Of a stretch of DNA of 64,000 bases, positions 24,212 through 36,900 are shown piece by piece (position 1 is the first letter of the stretch; every line of letters starts with the position of its first letter). Below the pieces are notes generated by a model that had not been told where the DNA came from, searched no databases, and was given only the letters and a program-made list of their open reading frames with translations. Source of the stretch: Gordionus sp. m RMFG-2023 (lineage: Eukaryota > Nematomorpha > Gordioida > Chordodea > Parachordodidae); the NCBI RefSeq assembly GCF_954871325.1, contig NC_088775.1, forward strand, positions 74,997,561 to 75,061,560, read 5' to 3'. The translations under genes and the position numbers were made by a program.

Positions 24212-27200
24212 TAGTGTTGTTAATCGGCTTAGCCGAGTCGGCTCGAACAGAGCTCACTCAAATTTTGGGTCGTTTTTTTCGACTCCAACTCAAAGTTTTG
24301 GTCGTTTTTTACGACTTCGACCAGAGTTCAAGCCGAAAAAAACGACTTCGACCCAAAATATGGGTCGTTTTTTCGACTCCGACCCAAGTCCAAGCCGAAA
24401 AAACGACCTCGACTCAAAATATGGGTCGTTTTTTACGACTCCGACTCAAAATTTGGGTCGTATTTTTCGACTTAAACTTGAAGTTTGGGTCATATTTTTC
24501 GACTCAAACTTGAAGTTTGGGTTGTTTTTTTCGACTAAAACATGAAGTTTGGGTCGTATTTTTTGACTCAAACTTGAAGTTTGGGTCGTATTTTTCGACT
24601 CCAACTCAAAGTTTGGGTCGTTTTTCTGACTCAGACTCAAACATCGGGTCGTTTTATTCAATCCGACCCAAAATATGGATCTTTTTTTTTAAAGACGACT
24701 TAAAGTTAGGGTTGCTTTTTTTCACCCCTAACCCAATTATCTAGATCATTTTTTTCGACCAAAAGTCAAATAACATTTAGTATATATTAATATTATAGGC
24801 GGGAAAGTTACTTAAAGCTTCTTTAAATTATAATGCTCTGATTAACTATTCATCATAGTTATATTTTAAAATTTTTAATTGATGTACCATAGAAAAGTGC
24901 CATTTGTCATGATAATTATTTTTGAACTTTTTTAAATGAAATAGATAAAAATATATATTCTAAACATGTTAAATTAAAAATTCAGTGAGGATGTATCATA
25001 TATAGGTGACAAATGTCATAATCGCTGATTTTGAACTTTTTCAAATTTTTTTAAAGGAAATAGCTAAAAATATATATTCTAAACATGTTAAATTAAAAAT
25101 TCAGTGAGGATGTATCATAGATAGGTGACAATTGTCATAATCACTATTTTTCAACTTTTTTCAATTTTTTTAAAGCAAATAGCTAAAAATATATATTCTA
25201 AACATGTTAAATTAAAAATTCAGTGAGGATGTATCATATATAGGTGACAATTGTCATAATCGCTATTTTTGAACTTTTTCAAATTTTTTTAAAGGAAATA
25301 TCTAAAAATATATATTCCAAACATGTTAAATTAAAAATTCAGTGAGGATGTATCATAGATAGGTGACAATTGTCATAATCGCTATTTTTGAACTTTTTCA
25401 AATTTTTTTTAAGGAAATATCTAAAAATATATATTCTAAACATGTTAAATTAAAAATTCAGTGAGGATGTATCATAGATAGGTGACAATTGTCATAATCG
25501 CTATTTTTGAACTTTTTCAAATTTTTTTAAAGGAAATAGCTAAAAATATATATTCTAAACATGTTAAATTAAAATTTCAGTGAGGATGTATCATAGATAG
25601 GTGACAATTGTCATAATCGCTATTTTTAAACTTTTTCAAATTTTTTTAAAGGAAATATCTAAAAATATATATTCTAAACATGTTAAATTAAAAATTCAGT
25701 GAGGATGTATCATAGATAGGTGACAATTGTCATAATCGCTATTTTTGAACTTTTTCAAATTTTTTTAAAGGAAATATCTAAAAATATATATTCTAAACAT
25801 GTTAAATTAAAAATTCAGTGAGGATGTATCATAGATAGGTGACAATTGTCATAATCGCTATTTTTGAACTTTTTCAAATTTTTTTAAAGGAAATAGCTAA
25901 AAATATATATTCTAAACATGTTAAATTAAAATTTCAGTGAGGATGTATCATAGATAGGTGACAATTGTCATAATCGCTATTTTTGAACTTTTTCAAATTT
26001 TTTTAAAGGAGATAGCTAAAAATATATATTCTAAACATGTTAAAGTCATTTATCTATGATACATCCTCACTGAATTTTTAATTTAACATGTTTAGAATAT
26101 ATATTTTTAGATATTTCCTTTAAAAAAATTTGAAAAAGTTCAAAAATAGTGATTATGACAATTGTCATCTATATATGATACATCCTCACTGAATTTTAAA
26201 TTTAATATGTTTAGAATATATATTTTAAGATGTTTCCTTTAAAAAAATTTGAAAAAGTTCAAAAATAGCGATTATGACAATTGTCACATATCTATGATAC
26301 ATCCTCACTGAATTTTTAATTTAACATTTTTATAATATATATTTTTTCCTATTTCCTTTAAAATAATTGAAAAAAGTTCAAAAATAGCGATTATGACAAT
26401 TGTCACTTTTCTATGGTACATCTTCACTGAAATTTTATTTTAACATCTTTACAATATATATTTTTAGCTATTTCCTTTAAAAAAATTTGAAAAAGTTCAA
26501 AAATAGCGATTATGACAATTGTTACCTATCTATGATACATCCTCACTGAATTTTTAATTTAACATGTTTAGAATATATATTTTTAGATATTTCCTTTAAA
26601 AAAATTTGAAAAAGTTTAAAAATAGCGATTATGACAATTGTCACCTATCTATGATACATCCTCACTGAAATTTTAATTTAACATGTTTAGAATATATATT
26701 TTTAGCTATTTCCTTTAAAAAAATTTGAAAAAGTTCAAAAATAGCGATTATGACAATTGTCACTTTTCTATGGTACATCTTCACTGAAATTTTATTTTAA
26801 CATCTTTACAATATATATTTTTAGCTATTTCCTTTAAAAAAATTTGAAAAAGTTCAAAAATATCGATTATGACAATTGTCTTCTATCTATGATACATCCT
26901 CACTGAATTTTTAATTTAACATGTTTAGAATATATATTTTTAGATATTTCCTTTAAAAAAATTTGAAAAAGTTTAAAAATAGCGATTATGACAATTGTCA
27001 CCTATCTATGATACATCCTCACTGAAATTTTAATTTAACATGTTTAGAATATATATTTTTAGCTATTTCCTTTAAAAAAATTTGAAAAAGTTCAAAAATA
27101 GCAATTATGACAATTGTCACTTTTCTATGGTACATCTTCACTGAAATTTTATTTTAACATCTTTACAATATATATTTTTAGCTATTTCCTTTAAAAAAAT

Positions 27201-28768
27201 TTGAAAAAGTTCAAAAATAGCGATTATGACAATTGTCACCTATCTATGATACATCCTCACTGAATTTTTAATTTAACATGTTTAGAATATATATTTTTAG
27301 ATATTTCCTTTAAAAAAATTTGAAAAAGTTCAAAAATAGCGATTATGACAATTGTCACCTATATATGATACATCCTCACTGAATTTTAAATTTAACATGT
27401 TTAGAATATATATTTTAAGATGTTTCCTTTAAAAAAATTTGAAAAAGTTTAAAAATAGCGATTATGACAATTGTCACCTATCTATGATACATCCTCACTG
27501 AAATTTTAATTTAACATGTTTAGAATATATATTTTTAGCTATTTCCTTTAAAAAAATTTGAAAAAGTTCAAAAATAGCGATTATGACAATTGTCACCTAT
27601 CTATGATACATCCTCACTGAATTTTTAATTTAACATGTTTAGAATATATATTTTTAGATATTTCCTTTAAAAAAATTTGAAAAAGTTCAAAAATAGCGAT
27701 TATGACAATTGTCACATATCTATCATACATCCTCACTGAATTTTTAATTTAACATGGTTAGAATATATATTTTTTGCTATTTCCTTTAAAAAAATTGAAA
27801 AAAGTTCAAAAATAGCGATTATGACAATTGTCACCTATCTATGATACATCCTCACTGAATTTTTAATTTAACATGTTTAGAATATATATTTTTAGCAATT
27901 TGCTTTAAAGAAACTCAAAAAAGTTCAAAAATAGCGATTATGACAATTACCACTTATCTATGGTACATCATCACTGAAATTTTGATTTAACATGTCTACA
28001 ATATATATTTTTCTATTTCATTTAAAAAAGTTCAAAAATAATTATCATGACAAATGGCACTTTTCTATGGTGCATCACTTAAAAATTTTAAAATATAACT
28101 ATGATGAATAGTTAATCAGAGCATTATAATTTAAAGAAGCTTTAAGTAACTTTCCCGCCTATAATATTAATATATACTAAATGTTATTTGACTTTTGGTC
28201 GAAAAAAATGATCTAGATATTGGGTTAGGGGTGAAAAAAAGCAACCCTAACTTTAAGTCGTCTTTAAAAAGAAAGATCCATATTTTGGGTCGGATTGAAT
28301 AAAACGACCCGATGTTTGAGTCTGAGTCAGAAAAACGACCCAAACTTTGAGTTAGAGTCGAAAAATACGACCCAAACTTCAAGTTTTAGTCGAAAAATAC
28401 GACCCAAACTTCAAGTTTTAGTCGAAAAATACGACCCAAACTTCAAGTTTGAGTCGAAAAATATGACCCAAACTTCAAGTTTAAGTCGAAAAATACGACC
28501 CAAATTTCAAGTTTGAGTCGAAAAATACGACCCAAATTTTGAGTCGGAGTCGTAAAAAACGACCCATATTTTGGGTCGAGGTCGTTTTTTTCGGCTTGGA
28601 CTTGGGTCGGAGTCGAAAAAAACGACCCATATTTTGGGTCGAAGTCGTTTTTTTCGGCTTGAACTCGGGTCGAAGTCGAAAAAAACGACCCAAACATTGA
28701 GTCGGAGTCGAATAAAACGACCCGAGCTTTGGGTCGGGGTCGCGACTCGCGGCGTTTTAACAACACTA
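24212..28768. mobile_element. 4.6-kb palindromic hAT-ended element, TSD TCTTTGAT
   Basis: The tips read inwards as TAGTGTTGTTAA on both sides. The flanks TCTTTGAT (24204-24211 and 28769-28776) are an exact 8-bp duplication, and the uninterrupted site is present once in the opposite arm (30279-30286). Each half has a GGGTCGTTTTTTTCGACTC-type array (24239-24770; 28195-28745), a short unique spacer (TAACTTTCCCGCC and CTATTCATCATAG on the right copies) and an array of 119-bp units. The centre is near 26043. No coding capacity; open frames in the GGGTCG arrays are repeat artefacts. Confidence 0.85.
24865..28075. repeat. 119-bp tandem units, inverted about a centre near 26043
   Basis: About nine to ten units run forward (24865-26043) and about seventeen run in reverse (26044-28075). 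Each unit has CAGTGAGGATGTATCATA, AACATGTTAAATTAAAAATT and the perfect palindrome TGACAATTGTCA. The forward period is 119 bp (for example 24983, 25102, 25221, 25340, 25459). Confidence 0.9.
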
Positions 28769-28918
28769 TCTTTGATTCGTCTGAAGACTTTATCTGTAAA
28801 ATAAAATAAATATTAAATATTATAATTTATTAATAAATCCACAAGATGATGTAAGCTATTGCTTTTGATCTTTATTTTAATGTTAAGTTATAATATTATG
28901 TTTTTAGCCATAAAAAGA

Positions 28919-29212
28919 GCTTTTAGGTCTTAGTTTAAAAAAATACCAAGACCATGGATATATAACAGGTTTAAAATTTTAAACCTGAAATATAACCAAA
29001 ATATAATATATTAAAAAATTTACATTAATTTAAAAAAAATAAATTAAAGAAAAAAATATATTTGTCATAATCTACTTTTAGGTCTTAGTTTAAAAAAATA
29101 CCAAGACCATGGATATATAACAGGTTTAAAATTTTAAACCTGAAATATAACCAAAATATAATATATTAAAAAATTTACATTAATTTAAAAAAAAAAATTA
29201 AAGAAAAAAATT
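28919..29212. repeat. two-copy direct repeat of about 158 bp at the arm/loop border
   Basis: Both copies run CTTTTAGGTCTTAGTTTAAA to AAATTAAAGAAAAAAAT (28919-29066 and about 29077-29212). The outer copy is the end of the left arm. Confidence 0.8.
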
Positions 29213-29215
29213 AGT

Positions 29216-29683
29216 CTACTCTAACAACGCATCTTCATCATTATGCTCATTAGATTCGACAGTTAAATTATTGTCCGGGGATATTGCCGATAGGGGATTC
29301 GGTACGTCTGGAATGGTCTCAGATCGGGAAGGAGGCAAAACTTGCGGCATGACGTTTGGCTCCACAACATCACGATAGCTTCGGCGCACTGGGGGTTCTG
29401 GACAGAACCTTACGATATGGCCTCCCCCACATCTGTAACAGATCGGGGGTTCTCTGGAGCCTCTGGAGAAGGAACCATAGTTTCGTCTTGGGCTTCGGGA
29501 CCTACGAGACTGCCTGTCTCGAGTAGATCTGGTAATAGGTCTAGCTATATTGAGCATCTGCCCATATAACCTTGATGCTTCAAGCCTGGCATCCTCCAGC
29601 CAGTTGTCTGACTCCACTGAGCCATCAATCATGCGGATTTGAAATCGTATGAGATAGTTGCCTACACGGACAGTTGAGGTCAT
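29216..29683 (-). CDS. CCHC zinc-knuckle protein or exon in the loop of the inverted-repeat element
   Basis: 155 codons, clearly richer in GC than everything around it. ATG at 29683 directly follows a pyrimidine tract and ATAG, so it may be an exon start rather than a true initiator. The order is: an N-terminal region (VRVGNYLIRFQIRMIDGS); an Arg/Ser-rich stretch (RDRQSRRSRSPRRNYGSF); a knuckle CYRCGGGHIVRFC; a proline-rich tail; an acidic C-terminus. The knuckle is C-x2-C-x3-H-x4-C, one residue shorter than the usual gag-type spacing. RS-rich plus knuckle suggests RNA binding, as in gag-like or splicing-type proteins. It could be a captured host exon or a transposon protein. No family was recognised. 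Confidence 0.5.
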   Translation of the reverse strand: MTSTVRVGNYLIRFQIRMIDGSVESDNWLEDARLEASRLYGQMLNIARPITRSTRDRQSRRSRSPRRNYGSFSRGSREPPICYRCGGGHIVRFCPEPPVRRSYRDVVEPNVMPQVLPPSRSETIPDVPNPLSAISPDNNLTVESNEHNDEDALLE

Positions 29684-30801
29684 CTATAAAAATAGAAGAT
29701 AAAAAAAATATATTAAATATCAAATTTTACCGTTATATTGTTTTTTTAAAAAGAGAACATTCTAAAAGAAAAGTAGATATTATTATTATGTCATAATGTA
29801 TAAATTTATAATATTGATTATGATTAAATTACAATACGAATATATAAACTCCGATCAATGATGCCTGCGCACCAATCCCAAATTCAACGTTAAACCCATT
29901 AATTTCTGCAGTAAGTTTTGCTTGATTTTATTGAATCATCCATATATTCTAAATAGAATTACCTGACAATTATGTAATACAAGTTCTTTGTTACAACAAA
30001 CGGCATAATGGCCAATTTTTTTTTACATATTTTGCATGCCGCATTTGTGGGTGGACTTGGTTATATTTCAGGTTAAAATTTTAAACCTGTTATATATCCA
30101 TGGTCTTGGTATTTTTTTAAACTAAGACCTAAAAGCTCTTTTTATGGCTAAAAACATAATATTATAACTTAACATTAAAATAAAGATCAAAATCAATAGC
30201 TTACATCATCTTGTGGATTTATTAATAAATTATAATATTTAATATTTATTTTATTTTACAGATAAAGTCTTCAGACGAATCAAAGACGATATTGGGAACG
30301 ATAATAGTCTTTACAACATTATATGATATTGTTATTATTGTTTTTTTTAAATATTACCCTAATGTGATGATACAGTATACTTTTTTATTTTTATATTGAT
30401 TTGCATATGCTGGTATATAAATAATAAATAAACGATCATTTAAAAAAAAAATTGTATATTTCGTCTAATAGCATGATATTTATTTATATGTAATATAAAT
30501 GTTGATTCTAAATCCCAAGAGTATAGGCTAATTAATATTATTTATAAAGATATGATTTTTTTAGAAAAATAAGATTTAACCCAAAGGGGGGAAAAATTCC
30601 CGTAACTACATAGGTTGAGTCTATTTTACCCCAAATTTTGATTAGCTATATCTCATAACATATTAAGTTTGAATTAAAATTTTTAATAGAGATAATAAAT
30701 ACATAATATTAGGTTAATATATACTTCCAAAATAAAGTTATACAAATTTATAAGTTGCTGATATAATTTTTTTTTGAGACCTTAAATCATTTATGGTTGT
30801 C

Positions 30802-30960
30802 ACTAAGGAATCTAGGAAAATAATTTCCCGGAAAATTGTCCCCCTGAAAAAAAACCGCCTTGAAAATTCACCGGAAAATAATTCCCTGGAAAAAAAATAT
30901 CTTGAAAGAAAAATCCCCCGAAAAAAATACCCCGGAAAATAATTCCCTTACATTTCGATC
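30802..30960. repeat. CCCCGGAAAATAATT-type simple repeat, right of the inverted-repeat element
   Basis: Units such as TACCCCGGAAAATAATTCCC; same direction as the tract at 23525-23671. Confidence 0.6.
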
Positions 30961-30989
30961 CCTATAAAATATTAAATAATTTTTAGAAA

Positions 30990-33900
30990 ATTTACAAAAT
31001 AGGAAAAAAAATACAATATACTTTAAAATATTATATTTACATATTCTGTATTCTTTTAATGAGTTAAATATGAATCTGTTTTGATTTTTTAAAAAAAACT
31101 GTATTTTGACCGGGGACGCATAGTTTAGCGAAAAAAAAATCTCCTTGAAAAGCTAAACATGAATCTACCTATATTTTTTTAAAAAAACGGTTTTTTGACC
31201 GGGGACGCGTAGTGTTTTTGAAAAAAAAAGTGTTTTTTGAAAAAATCACTAAGTTATAAAATAGTTTAAAATATAATATTTACATATTCTGTGTTCTTTT
31301 AGTGAGCTAAATATGAATCTGTTTTGATTATTTTAAAAATACTGCATTTTGACCGGGGACGCGTAGGGACGCGTAGTTTAGCCAAAAAAAAATTTTTCGA
31401 AAAAATTTTTTTTTAAAATTTTTTTTATTAATACCATTTTCTGAATCTCCTTGAAAAGCTAAACATGAATCTGCTTTTATTTTAAAAAAAAAACGGTTTT
31501 TTGACCGGGGACGCATAGTGTTTTTGAAAAAAAAAGTGATTTTTCAAAAAATCACTAAGTTATAAAATACTTTAAAAAAAATGAGCTAAATATGAATCTG
31601 TTTTTATTTTTTAAAAAAAACTGTATTTTGACCGGGGACGCGTAGGGACGCGTAGTTTATTTTTTAAAAAAATAAATTTTTATAAATTTTATATAGTTAC
31701 CGTATTTTTTTTAAATTAAAAAAAACTTTTTCTAACTCATCTTATTAAGCTTAATAAGATTTCCTATTAATAATAATAGAAATAAGTCGTTTTGACCGGG
31801 GACGCGTAGGGACGCGTAGTTTAGCCAAAAAAATATTTATTCGAAAAAATTTTTTTTTTAAATTTTTTTTATTAATACCATTTTATGAATCTCCTTGAAA
31901 AGCTAAACATGAATCTGCTTTTATTTTAAAAAAAAACGGTTTTTTGACCGGGGACGCGTAGTGTTTTTGAAAAAAAAAGTGTTTTTGAAAAAAAAAGTGT
32001 TTTTTCAAAAAATCACTAAGTTATAAAATAGTTTAAAATATAATATTTACATATTCTGTATTCTTTTAATGAGCTAAATATGAATCTGTTTTGATTTTTA
32101 AAAAAAAACTGTATTTTGACCGGGGACGCGTAGGGACGCGTAGTTTATTTTTTAAAAAAATAAATTTTATATAGTTACCGTATTTTTTTTAAATTAAAAA
32201 AAACATTTTCTAACTCATCTTATAAAGCTTAATAAGTCCTATTAATAATAATAGAAATAAGTCGTTTTGACCGGGGACGCGTAGGGACGCGTAGTTTAGC
32301 CAAAAAAATATTTATTCGAAAAAATTTTTTTTTTAAATTTTTTTTATTAATACCATTTTCTGAATCTCCTTGAAAAGCTAAACATGAATCTGCTTTTATT
32401 TAAAAAAAAACGGTTTTTTGACCGGGGACGCGTAGTGTTTTTGAAAAAAAAAAGTGTTTTTTCAAAAAATCACTAAGTTATAAAATAGTTTAAAATATAA
32501 TATTTACATATTCTGTGTTCTTTTAGTGAGCTAAATATGAATCTGTTTTGATTATTTTAAAAATACTGCATTTTGACCGGGGACGCGTAGGGACGCGTAG
32601 TTTAGCCAAAAAAAATTTTTCGAAAAAATTTTTTTTTAAAATTTTTTTTATTAATACCATTTTCTGAATCTCCTTGAAAAGCTAAACATGAATCTGCTTT
32701 TATTTTAAAAAAAAAACGGTTTTTTGACCGGGGACGCATAGTGTTTTTGAAAAAAAAGTGATTTTTCAAAAAATCACTAAGTTATAAAATACTTTAAAAA
32801 AAATGAGCTAAATATGAATCTGTTTTTATTTTTTAAAAAAAACTGTATTTTGACCGGGGACGCGTAGGGACGCGTAGTTTATTTTTTAAAAAAATAAATT
32901 TTTATAAATTTTATAAAGTTACCGTATTTTTTTTAAATTAAAAAAAACTTTTTCTAACTCATCTTATTAAGCTTAATAAGATTTCCTATTAATAATAATA
33001 GAAATAAGTCGTTTTGACCGGGGACGCGTAGGGACGCGTAGTTTAGCCAAAAAAATATTTATTCGAAAAAATTTTTTTTTTAAATTTTTTTTATTAATAC
33101 CATTTTATGAATCTCCTTGAAAAGCTAAACATGAATCTGCTTTTATTTTAAAAAAAAACGGTTTTTTGACCGGGGACGCGTAGTGTTTTTGAAAAAAAAA
33201 GTGTTTTTGAAAAAAAAAGTGTTTTTTCAAAAAATCACTAAGTTATAAAATAGTTTAAAATATAATATTTACATATTCTGTATTCTTTTAATGAGCTAAA
33301 TATGAATCTGTTTTGATTTTTAAAAAAAAACTGTATTTTGACCGGGGACGCGTAGGGACGCGTAGTTTATTTTTTAAAAAAATAAATTTTATATAGTTAC
33401 CGTATTTTTTTTAAATTAAAAAAAACATTTTCTAACTCATCTTATAAAGCTTAATAAGTCCTATTAATAATAATAGAAATAAGTCGTTTTGACCGGGGAC
33501 GCGTAGGGACGCGTAGTTTAGCCAAAAAAATATTTATTCGAAAAAATTTTTTTTTTAAATTTTTTTTATTAATACCATTTTCTGAATCTCCTTGAAAAGC
33601 TAAACATGAATCTGCTTTTATTTAAAAAAAAACGGTTTTTTGACCGGGGACGCGTAGTGTTTTTGAAAAAAAAAGTGTTTTTTCAAAAAATCACTAAGTT
33701 ATAAAATAGTTTAAAATATAATATTTACATATTCTGTATTCTTTTAATGAGCTAAATATGAATCTGTTTTGATTTTTTAAAAAAAACTGTATTTTGACCG
33801 GGGACGCGTAGGGACGCGTAGTTTATTTTTTAAAAAAATAAATTTTTATAAATTTTATATAGTTACCGTATTTTTTTTAAATTAAAAAAAAACATTTTCT

Positions 33901-36900
33901 AACTCATCTTATAAAGCTTAATAAGATTTCCTATTAATAATAATAGAAATAAGTCGTTTTGACCTGGGATGCGTAGGGACGCGTAGTTTAGCCAATTTTT
34001 TTTAAATTTTTTTTTATTAATACCATTTTCTGAATCTCCTTGAAAAGCTAAACATGAATCTGCTTTTATTTTTTTAAAAAAACAGATTTTTGACAGGGGA
34101 CGCGTAGTGTTTTCGAAAAAAAGTGTTTTTTCAAAAAATCACTAAGTTATTAAATACTTTAATATATAATATTTACATATTCTATATTCTTTTAATGAGC
34201 TAAATATGAATCTGTTTTTATTTTTTAGTATTTTGACCGGGGACGCGTAGGGACGCGTAGTTTATTTTTTAAAAAAATAAATTTTTATAAATTTTATATA
34301 GTTACTGTATTTTTTTTAAATTAAAAAAACATTTTCTAACTCATCTTACAAAGCTTAATAAGATTTCCTATTAATAATAAAATAAGTCGTTTTGACCGGG
34401 GACGCGTAGTTTAGCCAAAAAAAAATTTTTTCGAAAAAATTTTTTTTAATTAATACCATTTTCTGAATCTCCTTGAAAAGCTAAACATGAATCTGCTTTT
34501 ATTTTAAAAAAAACGGTTTTTTGACCGGGAACGCGTAGTGTTTTTGAAAAAAAAAAGTGATTTTTCAAAAAATCACTAAGTTATAAAATACTTTAAAAAA
34601 TAATATTTACATATTCTGTATTCTTTTAATGAGCTAAATATGAATCTGTTTTGATTTTTTAAAAAAAACTGTATTTTGACCGGGGACGCGTAGGGACGCG
34701 TAGTTAAGCCAAAAAAAAATTTTTTTTATTAATACCATTTTCTGAATTTCCTTGAAAAGCTAAACATGAATCTGCTTTTATTTTTTTTAAAAAACGGTTT
34801 TTTGACCGGGGACGCGTAGTGTTTTCGAAAAAAGGTGTTTTTTGAAAAAATCACTAAGTTATAAAATAGTTTAAAATATAATATTTACATATTCTGTATT
34901 CTTTTAATGAGCTAAATATGAATCTGTTTTGATTTTTAAAAAAAACTGTATTTTGACCGGGGACGCGTAGGGACGCGTAGTTTAGGCAAAAAATATTTTT
35001 TTCGAAAAAATCTTTTTTTTTAATTTTTTTTTATTAATACCATTTTCTGAATCTCCTTGAAAAGCTAAACATGAATCTGCTTTTATTTTTTAAAAAAAAC
35101 TGTTTTTTGACCGGGGACGCGTAGTGTTTTTGAAAAAAAAAAGTGTTTTTTCAAAAAATCACTAAGTTATAAAATAGTTTAAAATATAATATTTACATAT
35201 TCTGTGTTCTTTTAGTGAGCTAAATATGAATCTGTTTTGATTATTTTAAAAATACTGCATTTTGACCGGGGACGCGTAGGGACGCGTAGTTTAGCCAAAA
35301 AAATTTTTAAAATTTTTTTCACTGAATCTCCTTGAAAAGCTAAACATGAATCTGCTTTTATTTTAAAAAAAAAACGGTTTTTTGACCGGGGACGCATAGT
35401 GTTTTTGAAAAAAAAGTGATTTTTCAAAAAATCACTAAGTTATAAAATACTTTAAAAAAAATGAGCTAAATATGAATCTGTTTTTATTTTTTAAAAAAAA
35501 CTGTATTTTGACCGGGGACGCGTAGGGACGCGTAGTTTATTTTTTAAAAAAATAAATTTTTATAAATTTTATAAAGTTACCGTATTTTTTTTAAATTAAA
35601 AAAAACTTTTTCTAACTCATCTTATTAAGCTTAATAAGATTTCCTATTAATAATAATAGAAATAAGTCGTTTTGACCGGGGACGCGTAGGGACGCGTAGT
35701 TTAGCCAAAAAAATATTTATTCGAAAAAATTTTTTTTTTAAATTTTTTTTATTAATACCATTTTATGAATCTCCTTGAAAAGCTAAACATGAATCTGCTT
35801 TTATTTTAAAAAAAAACGGTTTTTTGACCGGGGACGCGTAGTGTTTTTGAAAAAAAAAGTGTTTTTGAAAAAAAAAGTGTTTTTTCAAAAAATCACTAAG
35901 TTATAAAATAGTTTAAAATATAATATTTACATATTCTGTATTCTTTTAATGAGCTAAATATGAATCTGTTTTGATTTTTAAAAAAAAACTGTATTTTGAC
36001 CGGGGACGCGTAGGGACGCGTAGTTTATTTTTTAAAAAAATAAATTTTATATAGTTACCGTATTTTTTTTAAATTAAAAAAAACATTTTCTAACTCATCT
36101 TATAAAGCTTAATAAGTCCTATTAATAATAATAGAAATAAGTCGTTTTGACCGGGGACGCGTAGGGACGCGTAGTTTAGCCAAAAAAATATTTATTCGAA
36201 AAAATTTTTTTTTTAAATTTTTTTTATTAATACCATTTTCTGAATCTCCTTGAAAAGCTAAACATGAATCTGCTTTTATTTAAAAAAAAACGGTTTTTTG
36301 ACCGGGGACGCGTAGTGTTTTTGAAAAAAAAAAGTGTTTTTTCAAAAAATCACTAAGTTATAAAATAGTTTAAAATATAATATTTACATATTCTGTATTC
36401 TTTTAATGAGCTAAATATGAATCTGTTTTGATTTTTTAAAAAAAACTGTATTTTGACCGGGGACGCGTAGGGACGCGTAGTTTATTTTTTAAAAAAATAA
36501 ATTTTTATAAATTTTATATAGTTACCGTATTTTTTTTAAATTAAAAAAAAACATTTTCTAACTCATCTTATAAAGCTTAATAAGATTTCCTATTAATAAT
36601 AATAGAAATAAGTCGTTTTGACCTGGGATGCGTAGGGACGCGTAGTTTAGCCAATTTTTTTTAAATTTTTTTTTATTAATACCATTTTCTGAATCTCCTT
36701 GAAAAGCTAAACATGAATCTGCTTTTATTTTTTTAAAAAAACAGATTTTTGACAGGGGACGCGTAGTGTTTTCGAAAAAAAGTGTTTTTTCAAAAAATCA
36801 CTAAGTTATTAAATACTTTAATATATAATATTTACATATTCTATATTCTTTTAATGAGCTAAATATGAATCTGTTTTTATTTTTTAGTATTTTGACCGGG

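Larger units (their letters stand above)
23672..30801. mobile_element. inverted-repeat element with a CCHC ORF in its loop
   Basis: The left arm (23672-24211 plus 28777-28997, split by the palindrome) and right arm (30059-30801) are inverted copies of about 740-760 bp with high identity. Both run from GACAACCATAA through CCCAATATCGTCTTTGATTC to GACCATGGATATATAACAGG. The loop (28998-30058) carries the CCHC ORF on the minus strand. I found no TSD, so transposition is not proven; an inverted duplication is an alternative. Confidence 0.7.

Noticed and set aside
24207-24744. Overlapping open frames rich in F/R/K/T (for example 24207-24545, 24517-24744) and their mirror at 28167-28804
   Set aside because: They are translations of the GGGTCGTTTTTTTCGACTC array in several frames and on both strands. 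No start context or domain; repeat artefacts.
24865-28075. CRISPR-like array
   Set aside because: The units are 119-bp contiguous tandem repeats without unique spacers, in a eukaryotic transposon.
31328-35427. Short frames reading like RPRSKNRFFFKIKADSCLAF in the foldback arms (also 15424-15612)
   Set aside because: They are frames through the tandem units and recur with every unit; no independent support for coding.
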